64,000 bases of DNA from Plantago ovata (lineage: Eukaryota; Streptophyta; Magnoliopsida; Lamiales; Plantaginaceae), in the NCBI GenBank assembly GCA_028274465.1, contig CM051457.1, forward strand, positions 106,081,982 through 106,145,981, read 5' to 3'. Position 1 is the stretch's first letter, and each line of letters opens with the position of its first letter. A program made the position numbers and the translations under genes. The notes under the pieces were generated by a model. It saw only the letters and a program-made list of their open reading frames with translations, was not told the origin of the DNA and ran no database searches. Below, piece by piece: positions 1 to 10,200 of the stretch.

Positions 1-344
1 GATCAATGGAAGGTCACTGAGCTAAAAGAAGAACTTAGAAAACGGAAATTGACTATTTAGGGGGCTGAAAGAAGATCTTGTTAAGCGTCTAGATGAAGCT
101 GTTCGCAGTGAACGGGAGGAAAATGAAGAAGACGATGCTAATAATGATTCAAGCTGAGTTACTTCCTGAACAAAAACTAATGCAGACACTCAAATGGAAT
201 CGGCTAGCTGAAGTTGATAAGAAGCCTGAAAATGCTTTTAATGATCAAGGAGAATTGTTGAAGGAAGGCACAGCCGTGGAGGTTGAACGTGTAAAGGAAA
301 CCAATACCACCGTGGTCCGTGGACACACAAATGGATTCAACTAA
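1..344 (+). pseudogene. SAP-domain protein gene fragment (ACINUS-like), broken
   Basis: Reading from base 1, the translation matches a SAP DNA-binding motif (WKVTELKEELRKRKLT, then GLKEDLVKRLDEAV). The two halves are in different frames: an in-frame TAG follows the first half at about base 58, and the second half continues one frame over. It then passes into an acidic segment ending in TGA near base 157. A further open stretch to base 344 encodes a Lys/Glu-rich tail. SAP domains bind scaffold-associated DNA, and in plants the closest architecture I know is the ACINUS-like SAP/RNSP1 protein. No start codon, splice pattern or RNA-binding region is visible, so this is a partial decayed copy, possibly a processed or duplicated fragment. 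The family assignment rests on about 35 residues. Confidence 0.5.
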
Positions 345-439
345 AGAAGTAGATACAACTGAGAGTATTAATTGTTAAGGGGAACTGTTGAAAAAAGTCA
401 CGGTCGTGGAAGTTGAACGAACTGAGGAAACCAAAACCA
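247..439 (+). repeat. Diverged 130-bp-period duplication inside the SAP pseudogene
   Basis: The segment at 247-309 (encoding GELLKEGTAVEVERVKETNT) recurs at 377-439 with substitutions. The second copy encodes a recognisably similar Glu/Val-rich stretch. The period is 130 bp. This shows a tandem duplication of the tail of the decayed SAP gene before or during its decay. Confidence 0.6.
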
Positions 440-766
440 CAGAACTGAAACAGGATAACTACAAGTACTTCTAATTTTCCTCTATTTACTCTTACTTGTT
501 TGTTTCTATTACGAAGCATTAGACTTGAATAATACAGAAAATTTGATCGTAAATCTAAATTGCAAGAACAGAATTTATTATTGAAATTTTGAAACAGCAG
601 AGACAATTACAGAACCGATCATCAATCGACTCGAACTTTTTATCAAGAACAGATCGTAGCTATAGCTATAGACACACAGCACAGAGAAACAATCGTCTAC
701 CTAGCTAGCTAGCCAAGTGCACAGGTTGATCGAGCAATCGTTGATCAGAACCATTTTCAATTTCAG

Positions 767-1372
767 TTATCCAAATTGACAAGTCTGCGTCGTGAGATTA
801 GCATGACCTGGAGCAGCAAAATTGTCAACAGCAGGTGGATATTCGTGAGAAGCAGTAAGAGGACCTGTGCCAGTAATGCGTAGTGTTACTCGTGTAAACC
901 AATTATCACGGCTAGAACCACCAGGCACACGCACGACGACGTCTAGCACCATCGTCATCACCTGGTTCCTCTCAGCCATCATTGGAATCGCTTGATTTAG
1001 CAGAAGTGGCCTAATTGCACCACGCCGAACAATAGCTGTCGCAATTCTGATCTCCTGCGCATAAGCTCGTGCGTATCCAAGTACATACGCAATTGACATA
1101 AGAGTCCGTACACGCTCATTTTCTTCTGCGATTCTCCTCTGCATGTTGTCATGATGTTCTTCATCAGCGATTCTCCTCGGCATGTCATCTTCTGGATCAT
1201 CTCTATGTGGTATGTGCCTGGCACTCAAGAAAGACAGAACAGTGCGGTACATTTTTCTAAGCCCAACGAACACTAGAGTTGCAAGCTTTGCAACTATGTA
1301 AACTACTGCTGCAGAAAATCCAACAAGAACGCCCACTATGAAAACAATCACAAGCCACAGCCACAGTGCCAT
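767..1372 (-). CDS. Small single-pass membrane protein of unknown function, 201 aa
   Basis: An uninterrupted ORF starting at the ATG at 1372-1370. Residues 4-33 are strongly hydrophobic (MALWLWLVIVFIVGVL...), predicting one N-terminal membrane segment or signal anchor. A basic region and a charged hinge follow, containing two similar units, DDMPRRIADEE and DNMQRRIAEEN, about 15 residues apart. The C-terminal half is mixed alpha/beta-like with no motif I recognise, ending NLTTQTCQFG. A TATA-like TTTATAAATA lies about 80 bases upstream of the ATG on the same strand, and the leader between them is purine/pyrimidine-rich. That is typical plant promoter spacing and supports a real gene. I do not recognise the family and assign no function. 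It could be a lineage-specific gene; a transposon-derived ORF is an alternative. Confidence 0.55.
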   Translation of the reverse strand: MALWLWLVIVFIVGVLVGFSAAVVYIVAKLATLVFVGLRKMYRTVLSFLSARHIPHRDDPEDDMPRRIADEEHHDNMQRRIAEENERVRTLMSIAYVLGYARAYAQEIRIATAIVRRGAIRPLLLNQAIPMMAERNQVMTMVLDVVVRVPGGSSRDNWFTRVTLRITGTGPLTASHEYPPAVDNFAAPGHANLTTQTCQFG

Positions 1373-1448
1373 TTTTGTATGAACAGAGACCAGAGATTAG
1401 AGAAAGTAGGAGAAGGAGAATGAAAAGGGTTAGTAGTCATTTGTACTG

Positions 1449-1458
1449 TATTTATAAA
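1449..1458 (-). promoter_or_regulatory. TATA-like box for the 201-aa ORF
   Basis: On the minus strand the sequence TTTATAAATA sits about 80 bp 5' of the ATG at 1372. This leaves room for a start site ~30 bp downstream and a ~50-nt leader. Confidence 0.5.
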
Positions 1459-2118
1459 CAAGGCAAATCGAATAACCGCCTCCGCTGGCGATCAAAAAAT
1501 ATCTGCTAACTAACTAATCACTAATTAGTGCCATTGGTAATTAATCAGTAAGCTAAAAAAATTTCAGTTTTCCTTTCTGTTATGGCTTTGAATTTAGCTG
1601 TACTCGTCTGCTTCTCGACACATTTTAATTACCATGTAGACTGTAACCGTAATTTCCAGAAGTCTATTTACTATTTTTTTTTTTTTTTATTTAGATATAT
1701 AACCGCCTAGGAAAATATTTGATATATATATATAGCAACTTGAGAGAGCGTGAAATGTTTCTATTTTCATTCAAAATATCTATAGTGTATAGTGTGCATT
1801 TTATTTAAATTGGTAATTGTTATTTGATCCTAATACTACCCAAACTTGAGCCAAAGAAACGACTATTTAATCCCCTTAAAGATAAGAATTTATTTTCCCA
1901 TAAACCTCAAAGAATTCTATCGTTGTTAATTGATAATATCAAAGGAAAATATAATTGGCCCAAACTGGGCTTGGGAAAGATTATGGGATCTTAAAATCCT
2001 ACCAAGAATAAACTACAACATTATTATTATTATTCTATTTTTTTAATTATGATTAAAATTTTATTAACACGCAAAATTGGAAAAGAGTCAAGAGACAAGT
2101 TGTGCTCCCAAATTTATA

Positions 2119-2166
<48 letters not shown>

Positions 2167-2669
2167 TTGTCATAATTTTTTCATTATCATTTTCACTCGA
2201 ATCAATAATTTCTACTTGACTTCATTTTTTTCACTAGGAAACAATAAATTAATTTTCACTGGAAGATGAAAGTCACGAGTGGTTTGCTTTGTTAGACTAT
2301 GAGCCTTTGAGTTTCAACCCAGTTTCAACCCATATGTACGGTTTTATATAAATATATAAATAAATATATATACTAATAAAATTATATTTTACATAGTTTA
2401 TATCTATGAATTCTAGTACTAGTAATTAATTTGATTTTGTATATATTTTGAAAACACATAACTATTAAATTATATCAAAAAATATAATAAAATTAAATTA
2501 TATATATTTCATACTTCATAGTCTAATTTTACTGTATATTATTAAAGTTTAATTTAAAAATAACTATAGTCAAAGTTCATCCATACAAGTTAATTTTTTT
2601 AAAGTGTGTTTGTTTTCTATGGTCGAAATTTGAAAAAAATATAAGGCAACTTAAATAATTTAAAATGGA
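1459..2669. other. AT-rich intergenic DNA with (ATT)n microsatellite
   Basis: No gene is seen. The stretch holds poly-T and poly-A tracts and a long uninterrupted (ATT)n microsatellite at about 2115-2166, then AT-rich sequence up to the retrotransposon. No clear 5' boundary of the retrotransposon can be placed; base composition changes sharply near 2690. Confidence 0.7.
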
Positions 2670-5600
2670 ATGGATTTAAGTATATTTTTTTCTGCTTTGG
2701 ATCTTGCACTCCATCAGGCAGGCATTTGGTTGTGTGGCGAATGTCTTAGCACTCACACCTTCACTAAAAACTGCAAGCATGTTGATGGGAGTGTGGTCCT
2801 TGCGCCAGACCGTGCAGACTCTGCTATCCTTGGTATCCCGGCTCCTGTTGGTGATGTAGGGCCGGTGGGGCCTGTTGTCGGCTCTGTTGGGGAGTTGGGG
2901 GGGTCTCCTGTTCGTGATGGAGGTTCGGATCCCCTGTGTTTTAATATTGATCTCCTGGACCGTGTTTTTTCGCTGCCTTTGCGGACGGTTAAGTGCATTC
3001 CTAAGTTGAGGCTTGGGTTTGCCAGGGTGTTCCTTAGTGCTCTTGATCTGGTCCTTGCGTGCCCAGGGGACTTGTCGGCATGGGTGTAACTTCTTGTTCT
3101 GCCTCGTTGCACTCTTGTTGTTTTTGTGTCGTCCAATAGGGCACAGCGGCGTTCTGGGGAGAGGGCGCGGCGTCAATTTGAGGGCATTTCTAGTGCCATT
3201 GCACGCTGGAGAGACCCTGGGGACCGGTTGGGATTGGTGAGGGACTGTTTGTCTGCTGTTTATTCACCCCCTCGGGGTTTTTCAGAGCCTTTTGATTCTG
3301 AGAAGGCTAATTTATCCCAGTGTATGCGCAAGCTGAGTGACGGGCACTTTACGGCTGCTATTAAGGTCCTCACCTCTTCTAGGGTTGCCCCTGATACCGC
3401 TGACACCTTGGCTGAGTTGGAATCTAAGCACCCATTTGCCCCACCTCCGGTTGTACCTCATTCTTTGCCTGAGGAGGATGCTCTGTCAGTTCAGAAAGAC
3501 CTTGTGTTGAATAGGATCCGGAGTTTCCCCAAAGGTACTTCCTGCGGTCGCGATGGTCTCAGAGCCCAACATTTGTTGGATATTTTAGGGGGTGCTGCTA
3601 CTGCTGTTTCTGATGGCCTGTTGGCATCTATCACGGGGGTCGTTAACCTTTTTTCTATCGAGAAAGTGTCCTCGCTTGCTTGGGGAATTTATTGCCAGTG
3701 CCCCTTTGACTCCTCTTGTTAAGCCAGGAGGGGGTGCTCGACCCATTGCCGTGGGTACTGTTTGGCGGAGGCTGGTTTCTAAGGTGGCCTCTTCCTCTGT
3801 TGGGAACTTGGTGGCTTCGTACTTGCAGGATTTTCAGTTTGGTGTTGGGGTCTCGGGTGGGTGTGAGGCTGTTCTTCATTCTGTCAACAGGTTTGTGGAA
3901 GCTAGAGGAGCCGATGTCGGGCTCTCTATGCTTTTGGTGGATTTTAAGAATGCATTTAACTTGGTTGACAGGAGTGCTCTTCTTCGGGAGACTCGGTTGA
4001 GGTGTCCGGCCATCTCGCCTTGGGTTGAGTTTTGTTATTCTCGGCCCGCTCGGCTTTATTATGGGGACTCAGTTCTTCGGTCGTGTCAAGGGGTTCAGCA
4101 AGGGGATCCTTTGGGCCCTTTATTGTTCTCGCTGGTTTTACATCCGTTGGTCCACGCTATTCATCAGTCCTGTGAGCTTTCTCTGCAGGCTTGGTATCTT
4201 GACGACGGCACTATCATTGGTGATACTCTTATGGTTGCCAAGGCGCTCGATATTATCCGTGTTGAGGGACCAGCTCGTGGGTTGCATCTGAATGTCGATA
4301 AGACTGAGCTTTTTTGGCTAGTGGAGGACCCTCGTGGAAAGGTGGCTGGCCTTTTCCCTTCTTCTATCTCTCGTCCGCTTCGGGGGGTAAAGCTCCTTGG
4401 GGGATCTGTTAGTGGGGATTCTGGTTTTTGCCTTGATCTAGTTGCACGACGGGTCTCCAAGACTATCTCTTTGTTGCAGGCTATTCGCCAGCTTGATGAT
4501 CCCCAGTGTGAGCTTCTTCTTCTTCGCAATTGTGCGGGGGTGACGAAGTTATCTTATGCTTTGAGGACCTGCCCTCCGATGGTTTGTGGTGATGCTCTAG
4601 TCCAGTTTGATCATGACCTGCGTACTTCTTTGGAGATGATCGTTACAGGTTCAGGGCCTGATTTCGGGGATTGGCAGTGGCGACTTGCCACCCTTCCCAT
4701 CCGACTTGGCGGTCTGGGGGTTTTATGTGCGGCGGATGTCAGTCAGTATGCTTTTCTCGCTTCTCGCTTGCAGTCCAGCTCCTTGCAGGATAGGATTCTC
4801 TTGAGATCCGGGGTTATTTCTTCTGGTCCTACCTTTCAGACTGCTCTTGACAGTTTCACGACCTTTTGTGGTGTTGATGTGCTCTCTGTTTCATCTAGCT
4901 CTTCTGCCCCCTGGTTTATGAAGTCTTTGGCAAAGAGTTATTTTGGAGTCATTGATGCACAGTTGCCCTCTCGGTTTGGGTTGAGTCCGCGGCAGAAGGC
5001 TCTTCTTAGTTGCATTCGTGCACCTCATGCGCAGGATTACTTACTCACCATTCCTATTGATGGGTTGGGACAGCGGATGAACTTGCGGCAATTTTGGGCT
5101 GTGTTGTGTTATCGTCTTGCAGTCCCTTTGTTCCTCGATGGTTCCTCTTGCTCGAGTTGTCGTGTGCGACGGATGGACCAATGGGGTGACCACGCTGTCC
5201 ATTGTTCTAGTGAGGTTGGGGTGAAGTTTCGGCACAACCTTGTGCGTGATTCCTTGGCTGACATCTATTCAAGGGTTGGAGTGGTTGTGCGTAAAGAGGC
5301 CCCTATGGGGTTCCTCTCAGATGATGGACGGGACCTTCGCCCGGCAGACTTGTTATTATACAATTGGTCCCAAGGCCGAGACGCATGCTTGGATGTTACG
5401 GGTGTCTCTCCCTTTGCTGGGGGGGGGGGGTTTGGATTCTTGGGTTCCTAGTGCTGCGTTGCAGTCTGCCGTTCAAAAGAAGAAGAGCAAGTATTCTTCT
5501 AAGTGTGCAGAGAACGGTTACTTTTTCATCCCGTTTGCCTTCTCCACTTTTGGGGAGCTCGATGCGGTTGATGATGCTGCCAAACACAAGTGTGCGAAGT

Positions 5601-5830
5601 ATCGGAACTTGTGTGCAGCTAAGGGGTATGGATTCCTTCCTTTCTCTTTCTCGACACTTGGGGAGTTGGGTTTTGATGATGTTGAGTTGCTTGTCAGAGT
5701 CCGGGGTTTCGCTTTGGCTCAGGATAATGGAGCGCGTGCTGCTCATCATATTTTCCCTAGAATTAGTTTTGCTATTGTTAAGGGAGTGGGGGCACAGCTT
5801 GTTTCTCGGCTGCCCTCTAATTTCGTGTAA
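2670..5830 (+). pseudogene. Non-LTR retrotransposon ORF: Zn finger, reverse transcriptase, CCHC, restriction-like endonuclease region; degenerate
   Basis: One ancestral ORF can be followed with three lesions. Frame 3 runs from about 2670 to 3650, broken by a TAA at 3087-3089. A one-base frameshift lies in the T6 run at 3649-3654, and another in a G12 run at 5419-5430. Domains in order: an N-terminal Cys/His finger (WLCGECLSTH...CKH, ~2727-2782); the start of RT (SFPKGTSCGRDGLRAQHL, ~3511-3570); KPGGGARPIAVGTVWRRL (~3724-3777); catalytic LLVDFKNAFN (Asp at 3940-3942); GVQQGDPLGPLLF (~4093-4131); YLDDG catalytic pair (4195-4209). A CCHC-type knuckle follows (CSSCRVRRMDQWGDHAVHC, ~5149-5205), then a PD-(D/E)xK-like region (RPADLLLYNW...DACLDVT). 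The order RT, CCHC, then a C-terminal endonuclease-like block, with no AP endonuclease, is the layout of early-branching RLE-type elements (R2/R4/CRE-like). The high GC of the ORF contrasts with its AT-rich flanks. Confidence 0.8.
5467..5710 (+). repeat. Duplicated C-terminal module of the retrotransposon ORF
   Basis: In the last frame two similar modules follow each other: KYSSKCAENGYFFIPFAFST with FGEL, then KYRNLCAAKGYGFLPFSFST with LGEL. They are about 39 residues apart. The spacing and the shared K-Y-x3-C-x3-GY-xF-x-PF-x-FST pattern indicate an internal duplication at the C-terminus. Confidence 0.7.
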
Positions 5831-5848
5831 ACTTTCATTGTTTGTTTT

Positions 5849-5851
5849 ATT

Positions 5852-5893
<42 letters not shown>

Positions 5894-5912
5894 TTTATTA
5901 TTATTATGATGA
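5849..5912 (+). repeat. (TAA)n simple-repeat tract at the 3' end of the retrotransposon
   Basis: About 20 bp after the ORF stop the sequence becomes (ATA/TAA)n, then (TTA)n. Simple-repeat 3' tails, or insertion into a microsatellite, are known for several non-LTR lineages, so this may be the element's 3' terminus. Confidence 0.6.
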
Positions 5913-5946
5913 TAATTAATTTAAAAAAATATTAAAGATAAATTTC

Positions 5947-5995
5947 AGTGGTGGCGAGGAACCTACAAGACATGTGAGTGGTGGCGAGGAACCTA
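5947..5995 (+). repeat. 19-bp direct repeat, 30-bp period
   Basis: AGTGGTGGCGAGGAACCTA occurs at 5947-5965 and again, identically, at 5977-5995. Confidence 0.8.
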
Positions 5996-6228
5996 TAATA
6001 TTTAAATAATCAACTTACTAAACTTGTTACGTGAAAGACTATAAAATATTTAACGAAATTATATCACTAAAATACTTTAAGTTTTTATAATATAATTTTA
6101 TTATATATTTTGTCACTATTGGTTAAAAATAATTAGTCAAAATTGAACGTTATTGACCGAAAAAAGGTTAAAATTGATAAATTCCAGTGGGACGGTGTGA
6201 ATTATTAATCTACCTATATAAAACATAA

Positions 6229-6304
6229 TATCAAGTGGCTTTGTAGCAAACATAATATCAAGTCTATATCAAGTGGCTTTGTAGCAAACATAATAACAAG
6301 TCTA
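6229..6304 (+). repeat. 38-bp tandem duplication
   Basis: The unit starting TATCAAGTGGCTTTGTAGCA is present at 6229-6266 and 6267-6304 with a single mismatch (ATATC versus ATAAC). The preceding ~120 bp ends in a CCAGTGGGACGG block that matches the terminus-like sequence near 16855, so this lies next to a decayed MITE end. Confidence 0.85.
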
Positions 6305-7299
6305 TCTCCTACCTACATACATTATTATACACATAAGAATGAAGAAGTTGAACACGTATACGAGGATCAATCAAGATCCTCAAGAAGCATGGCATATACA
6401 AAGTAACAAAACATAACATAGACATGGAAATGAAAATAAATACTTTCTCCATTTTATTAATAACTTCCTCGAAGACTAATAGGCTTTATGTTTGACCGCA
6501 TATTTACTCCTAAATTATACGATGTAATTCTTTATTAAATTTATATAATTAAAGTTACTAGTAATATTTTTAATTTTTTATCAATATAATTTAGGTGCAA
6601 TATACGAGTCAAACATGATTGTTGTTGAGCAAAGAGAAAGTTTGTAATAAAATGGGAAAAGTACAAAACAGGTCATATCGAAAACACAAACACGAACGGA
6701 CAAACACAATTTGTAAACAGTCTTAACAAACACCAACGAACGAACATGAAATTTTGTAAAATTTTACGAACCGAACACAAGCACGGTCATGTGTTGCTCG
6801 TCGAACCGAACATATCGGACCTTAACAAACGAACACCACTTCCCATTTCACTACCATCCAGGGTACCCATCTGACTACGTGTGCAACCTGGCCATTAGGC
6901 AATTTGGCACGCCATATTGAGTCCAAATTCATTATCTTCTATTTCAAGGCAAGTAACACTGTAACAGATAGATTACACTGATAATTCTATACTAAAGTTT
7001 ACATCACATTCACAACATGGCGATATGAAATACAACATAAACACCTAAACGATTGCCACTTGAAGCCTCAAACAAGACCCAGTTTAGGCAATAATTTTCC
7101 CCAGATGAAGTATATCTCAGATTCTACACCTTGTCTCACGGTTTTCCGTTTCGCCAGAAATTTCTGTAATGAGATGCCAAAACAAGCATCAACTATGTAC
7201 TATTCAGATATATGCTGTAGTTCATCTCTATTGGACTCAAAACTTGAGCCATGTAACACCATCAATCCAAAGTACCACACAATTTACAACCTCCAAACA
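6305..7299. other. Intergenic DNA and 3' UTR of the CENP-O-like gene
   Basis: No ORF of note. A block at about 6660-6840 is rich in CGAAC/CGAACA words on both strands, suggesting a decayed repeat. Sequence near 6950-7299 probably holds the 3' UTR of the minus-strand gene. Confidence 0.5.
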
Positions 7300-10200
7300 C
7301 TAAGCTAGATTCGACTCTGAAATTGCTTCCTTCAGAGCTTTGGACAGGTTCAGAACAATCTCTGCAAACGCTGAGCAAAACAAAAATATTACTTAGTATA
7401 CCAGTCAAAGTGAGAATAAAGGAATGAGTTTACGACTTTACGTTATTTAAAAAAAAAAAAAAAAAAAAAGCGTGCAAAAGCAGGTAAGTGGCATCATTCA
7501 TCAACTGACCTTCAGGTAAACTCATTGTTCGTAATGCTTCCTCTGCATAGGCCAAACGAGTAGGGATAGGCCGAATTCCCCCACTACCCCGAGATCTCTT
7601 AGGTGGTTGTGCTGGCCATGCAACGACACTGACCCCAGATGGAAGTATAGTAATGAGATCAGCATATCTGAGGCTAACCGTAATATTACTGTCATAAACA
7701 ACGCCCACATAAGAAAGTTTGAAAGTCGTCTGTAAGTCCCAGAAACATTATATTGAGGAGAGTATGAGCTATTGTTGTTAATTACTCAGATTCACTCTGT
7801 TAAATGATTTTTGGGGACCAGATGAGGGAACAGTGATAAGTGTAGAAACAAGTTAATGTAAATCTATTGTAGACCGATCAAACAGATGATAAATATATAC
7901 ACGCAGCCATCCCTTACCAATTAGCTTCTGTAAGAATAAATTCGACCATATGATACGGAAGACTAGAGTAAAGTTCACTGATTTGATTTCCGTACAACTC
8001 CTTTATCAGGTGCACCTGAAAAAAAACATAAGACATGGTTTCTTCATGCTGTGGTTGTTAGGAAAATAAAGGAAAGGAAACAAATATGGAAAAATCACAT
8101 TTTAAATGTGTTTAGTACACTTATGGAAAATCAAGAAAATACTGAAATCAGAAGAAAAAAAGGGATATCAAATCTTTTAACAACGTGTACTGTGTTTAAA
8201 ATATACAGTAATACTTCCTTCTCTGAACTAAGAAAGATATAGTACTCATTTTACTGGAAAGATAGTGTTGCCAAACACAAGGAAAATAGCAAAAACATTT
8301 TAATTTTTTAAGAGATCAATGATGAATGCACAAAATTTCAAATTTAACCTATTCAAAGAAAATCAGTAAATCTTCCAACTATGGGTGAGTTTCGGGCGGG
8401 TATCCGAGTATGCAGGTCTACATTCGGGTACCCGTTGGGGCCGGACATTTGTGAAAAATAAAGTTTATACACATGCACAGATGCTTGTCAAAATTTCCAA
8501 TTCAAAGTAAATCAGAAGTTCCAAACACTAATGGAACATTCACATTGGCAGATGCATGGTTTGTCAAGAGGATTCAAGCGCTCCCCCTTGATTTGCACAA
8601 GGTTATATATACTATATAGGCACATGTATCTAAATGTATGCAGTTAAAGGCCAGGTGGTATGACCCATCAGACTTACACAGGACAACTAGACCTACCTAT
8701 TTCCAAGAACATTATCCATTCTTTACGGACAAAAAAGGTGTACGTAAACAATCTAAAAAAAACATATGAGTATAATTTAAACATTTCGTATACACAAAAT
8801 ATATTTATGAACATTATGACGTATATGTTAATAGAAAAAAGGAAAACTTTTGAAATTGATAAGTACGCAAAAAATTTGCAGCTCCTTGTTAGAGATCCAG
8901 CTTCCACCTCCACCCCCAAAGCCCCGGCACATTCACATAGGTCTTACTTCATATGTGGGTCCATTATTAGCATTCACACTTACTAGCAAAGTCTTACCAG
9001 ATTAGATAACTTTGACACCAATTTGGAAAATGAAATGGATGTAATACAGAATGATAGCATGGAGTCCTCAAAAGAATCAAGAATTGAATATTCTTCTTCC
9101 TTGATTATTTAAAGAGGATCGTTTTCTTTGTCCATAAACCCAGTCCCTCGCTACTTCCGTACATGTATATATTCTCATGGCAAGAACCTTGAAGCATAAT
9201 TAAAACTGAAAAGTCATACCTGTTCTCGTCTATCCACATAAGCCTGCAGCAACTCTCCGATGCGGTCTATGAATTTCTGGAATCAAGGGAAGAAAAGAAG
9301 ACTTTTAAGATGAGCACAATAGTGCAATAAGAAGATGAAATAACTTATTTATGCACCTAAACTCACCATTGCATTTGTATGGAGTAATTCATTTTCTGCC
9401 TCACGTATTGGCAAGAAAAAAGGAACAGTATGTTCAAAAACAACCATTTTCTCAAGAAATGATTTGCTCTCAAGAACACAATGGAACAGCTCGCAAGGTT
9501 CACCTGAAAAGTTGAGAGCACTATTATGATTTGATTAAAGGTTCCTTGCCCTCCAATAAGTTACGTTTAGCGTTTCGTTGACCCCAATTATAAATTTAGA
9601 AAAGAAAACATAATGTGCATTCTGTTTCATTATCTTATCTAACAGATCATAATGTCTCTTCCTTTTCCAAAAAGAAATTTACACTTCCATTATTGTGTTT
9701 GCCGTTGACAACTCTGCATGACTCGAATGAATGATCTCAAGAAATAGTGTCCAAACCCTAGGAAGTATTTTTATCCAAAGGAGTTTGAAGTAATGAAGTT
9801 GTCTCTCAGACGCACTTTTGCGGCACAGAAGGGTTACATAGGTATAGGTATTAGGAAATATATACAGTTTCATCACTCTGATACAATGATGCTCACAAAA
9901 TGAGATTTTACTGATTTCTATGAGAACCTTAAACTGCCTACAAAACTATAAACTATTTTTTTTTAATACTTCTTGAAGTTCACAAGATTTCCTATATCAC
10001 TTTCTTCGTTCGTTGTATAGTCTTCCTGAAAGACAATTAAAATGCAGAAGAATAGAAGACATAAATCAAACATCATCCATAAAGGTTAGCACTCAAACTC
10101 AAATCCTTGAAAGCCAATGAGGATCAAGGACAGAGTGGAAGCATAATTGAGGAGCAAGGACATCAGGAACGTGGGAAGTATTAGTTACAGCCTGAGCATA

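Noticed and set aside
2676..3176. Long minus-strand ORFs opposite the reverse transcriptase
   Set aside because: They are shadows of the GC-rich plus-strand ORF; the plus frame holds all recognisable motifs.
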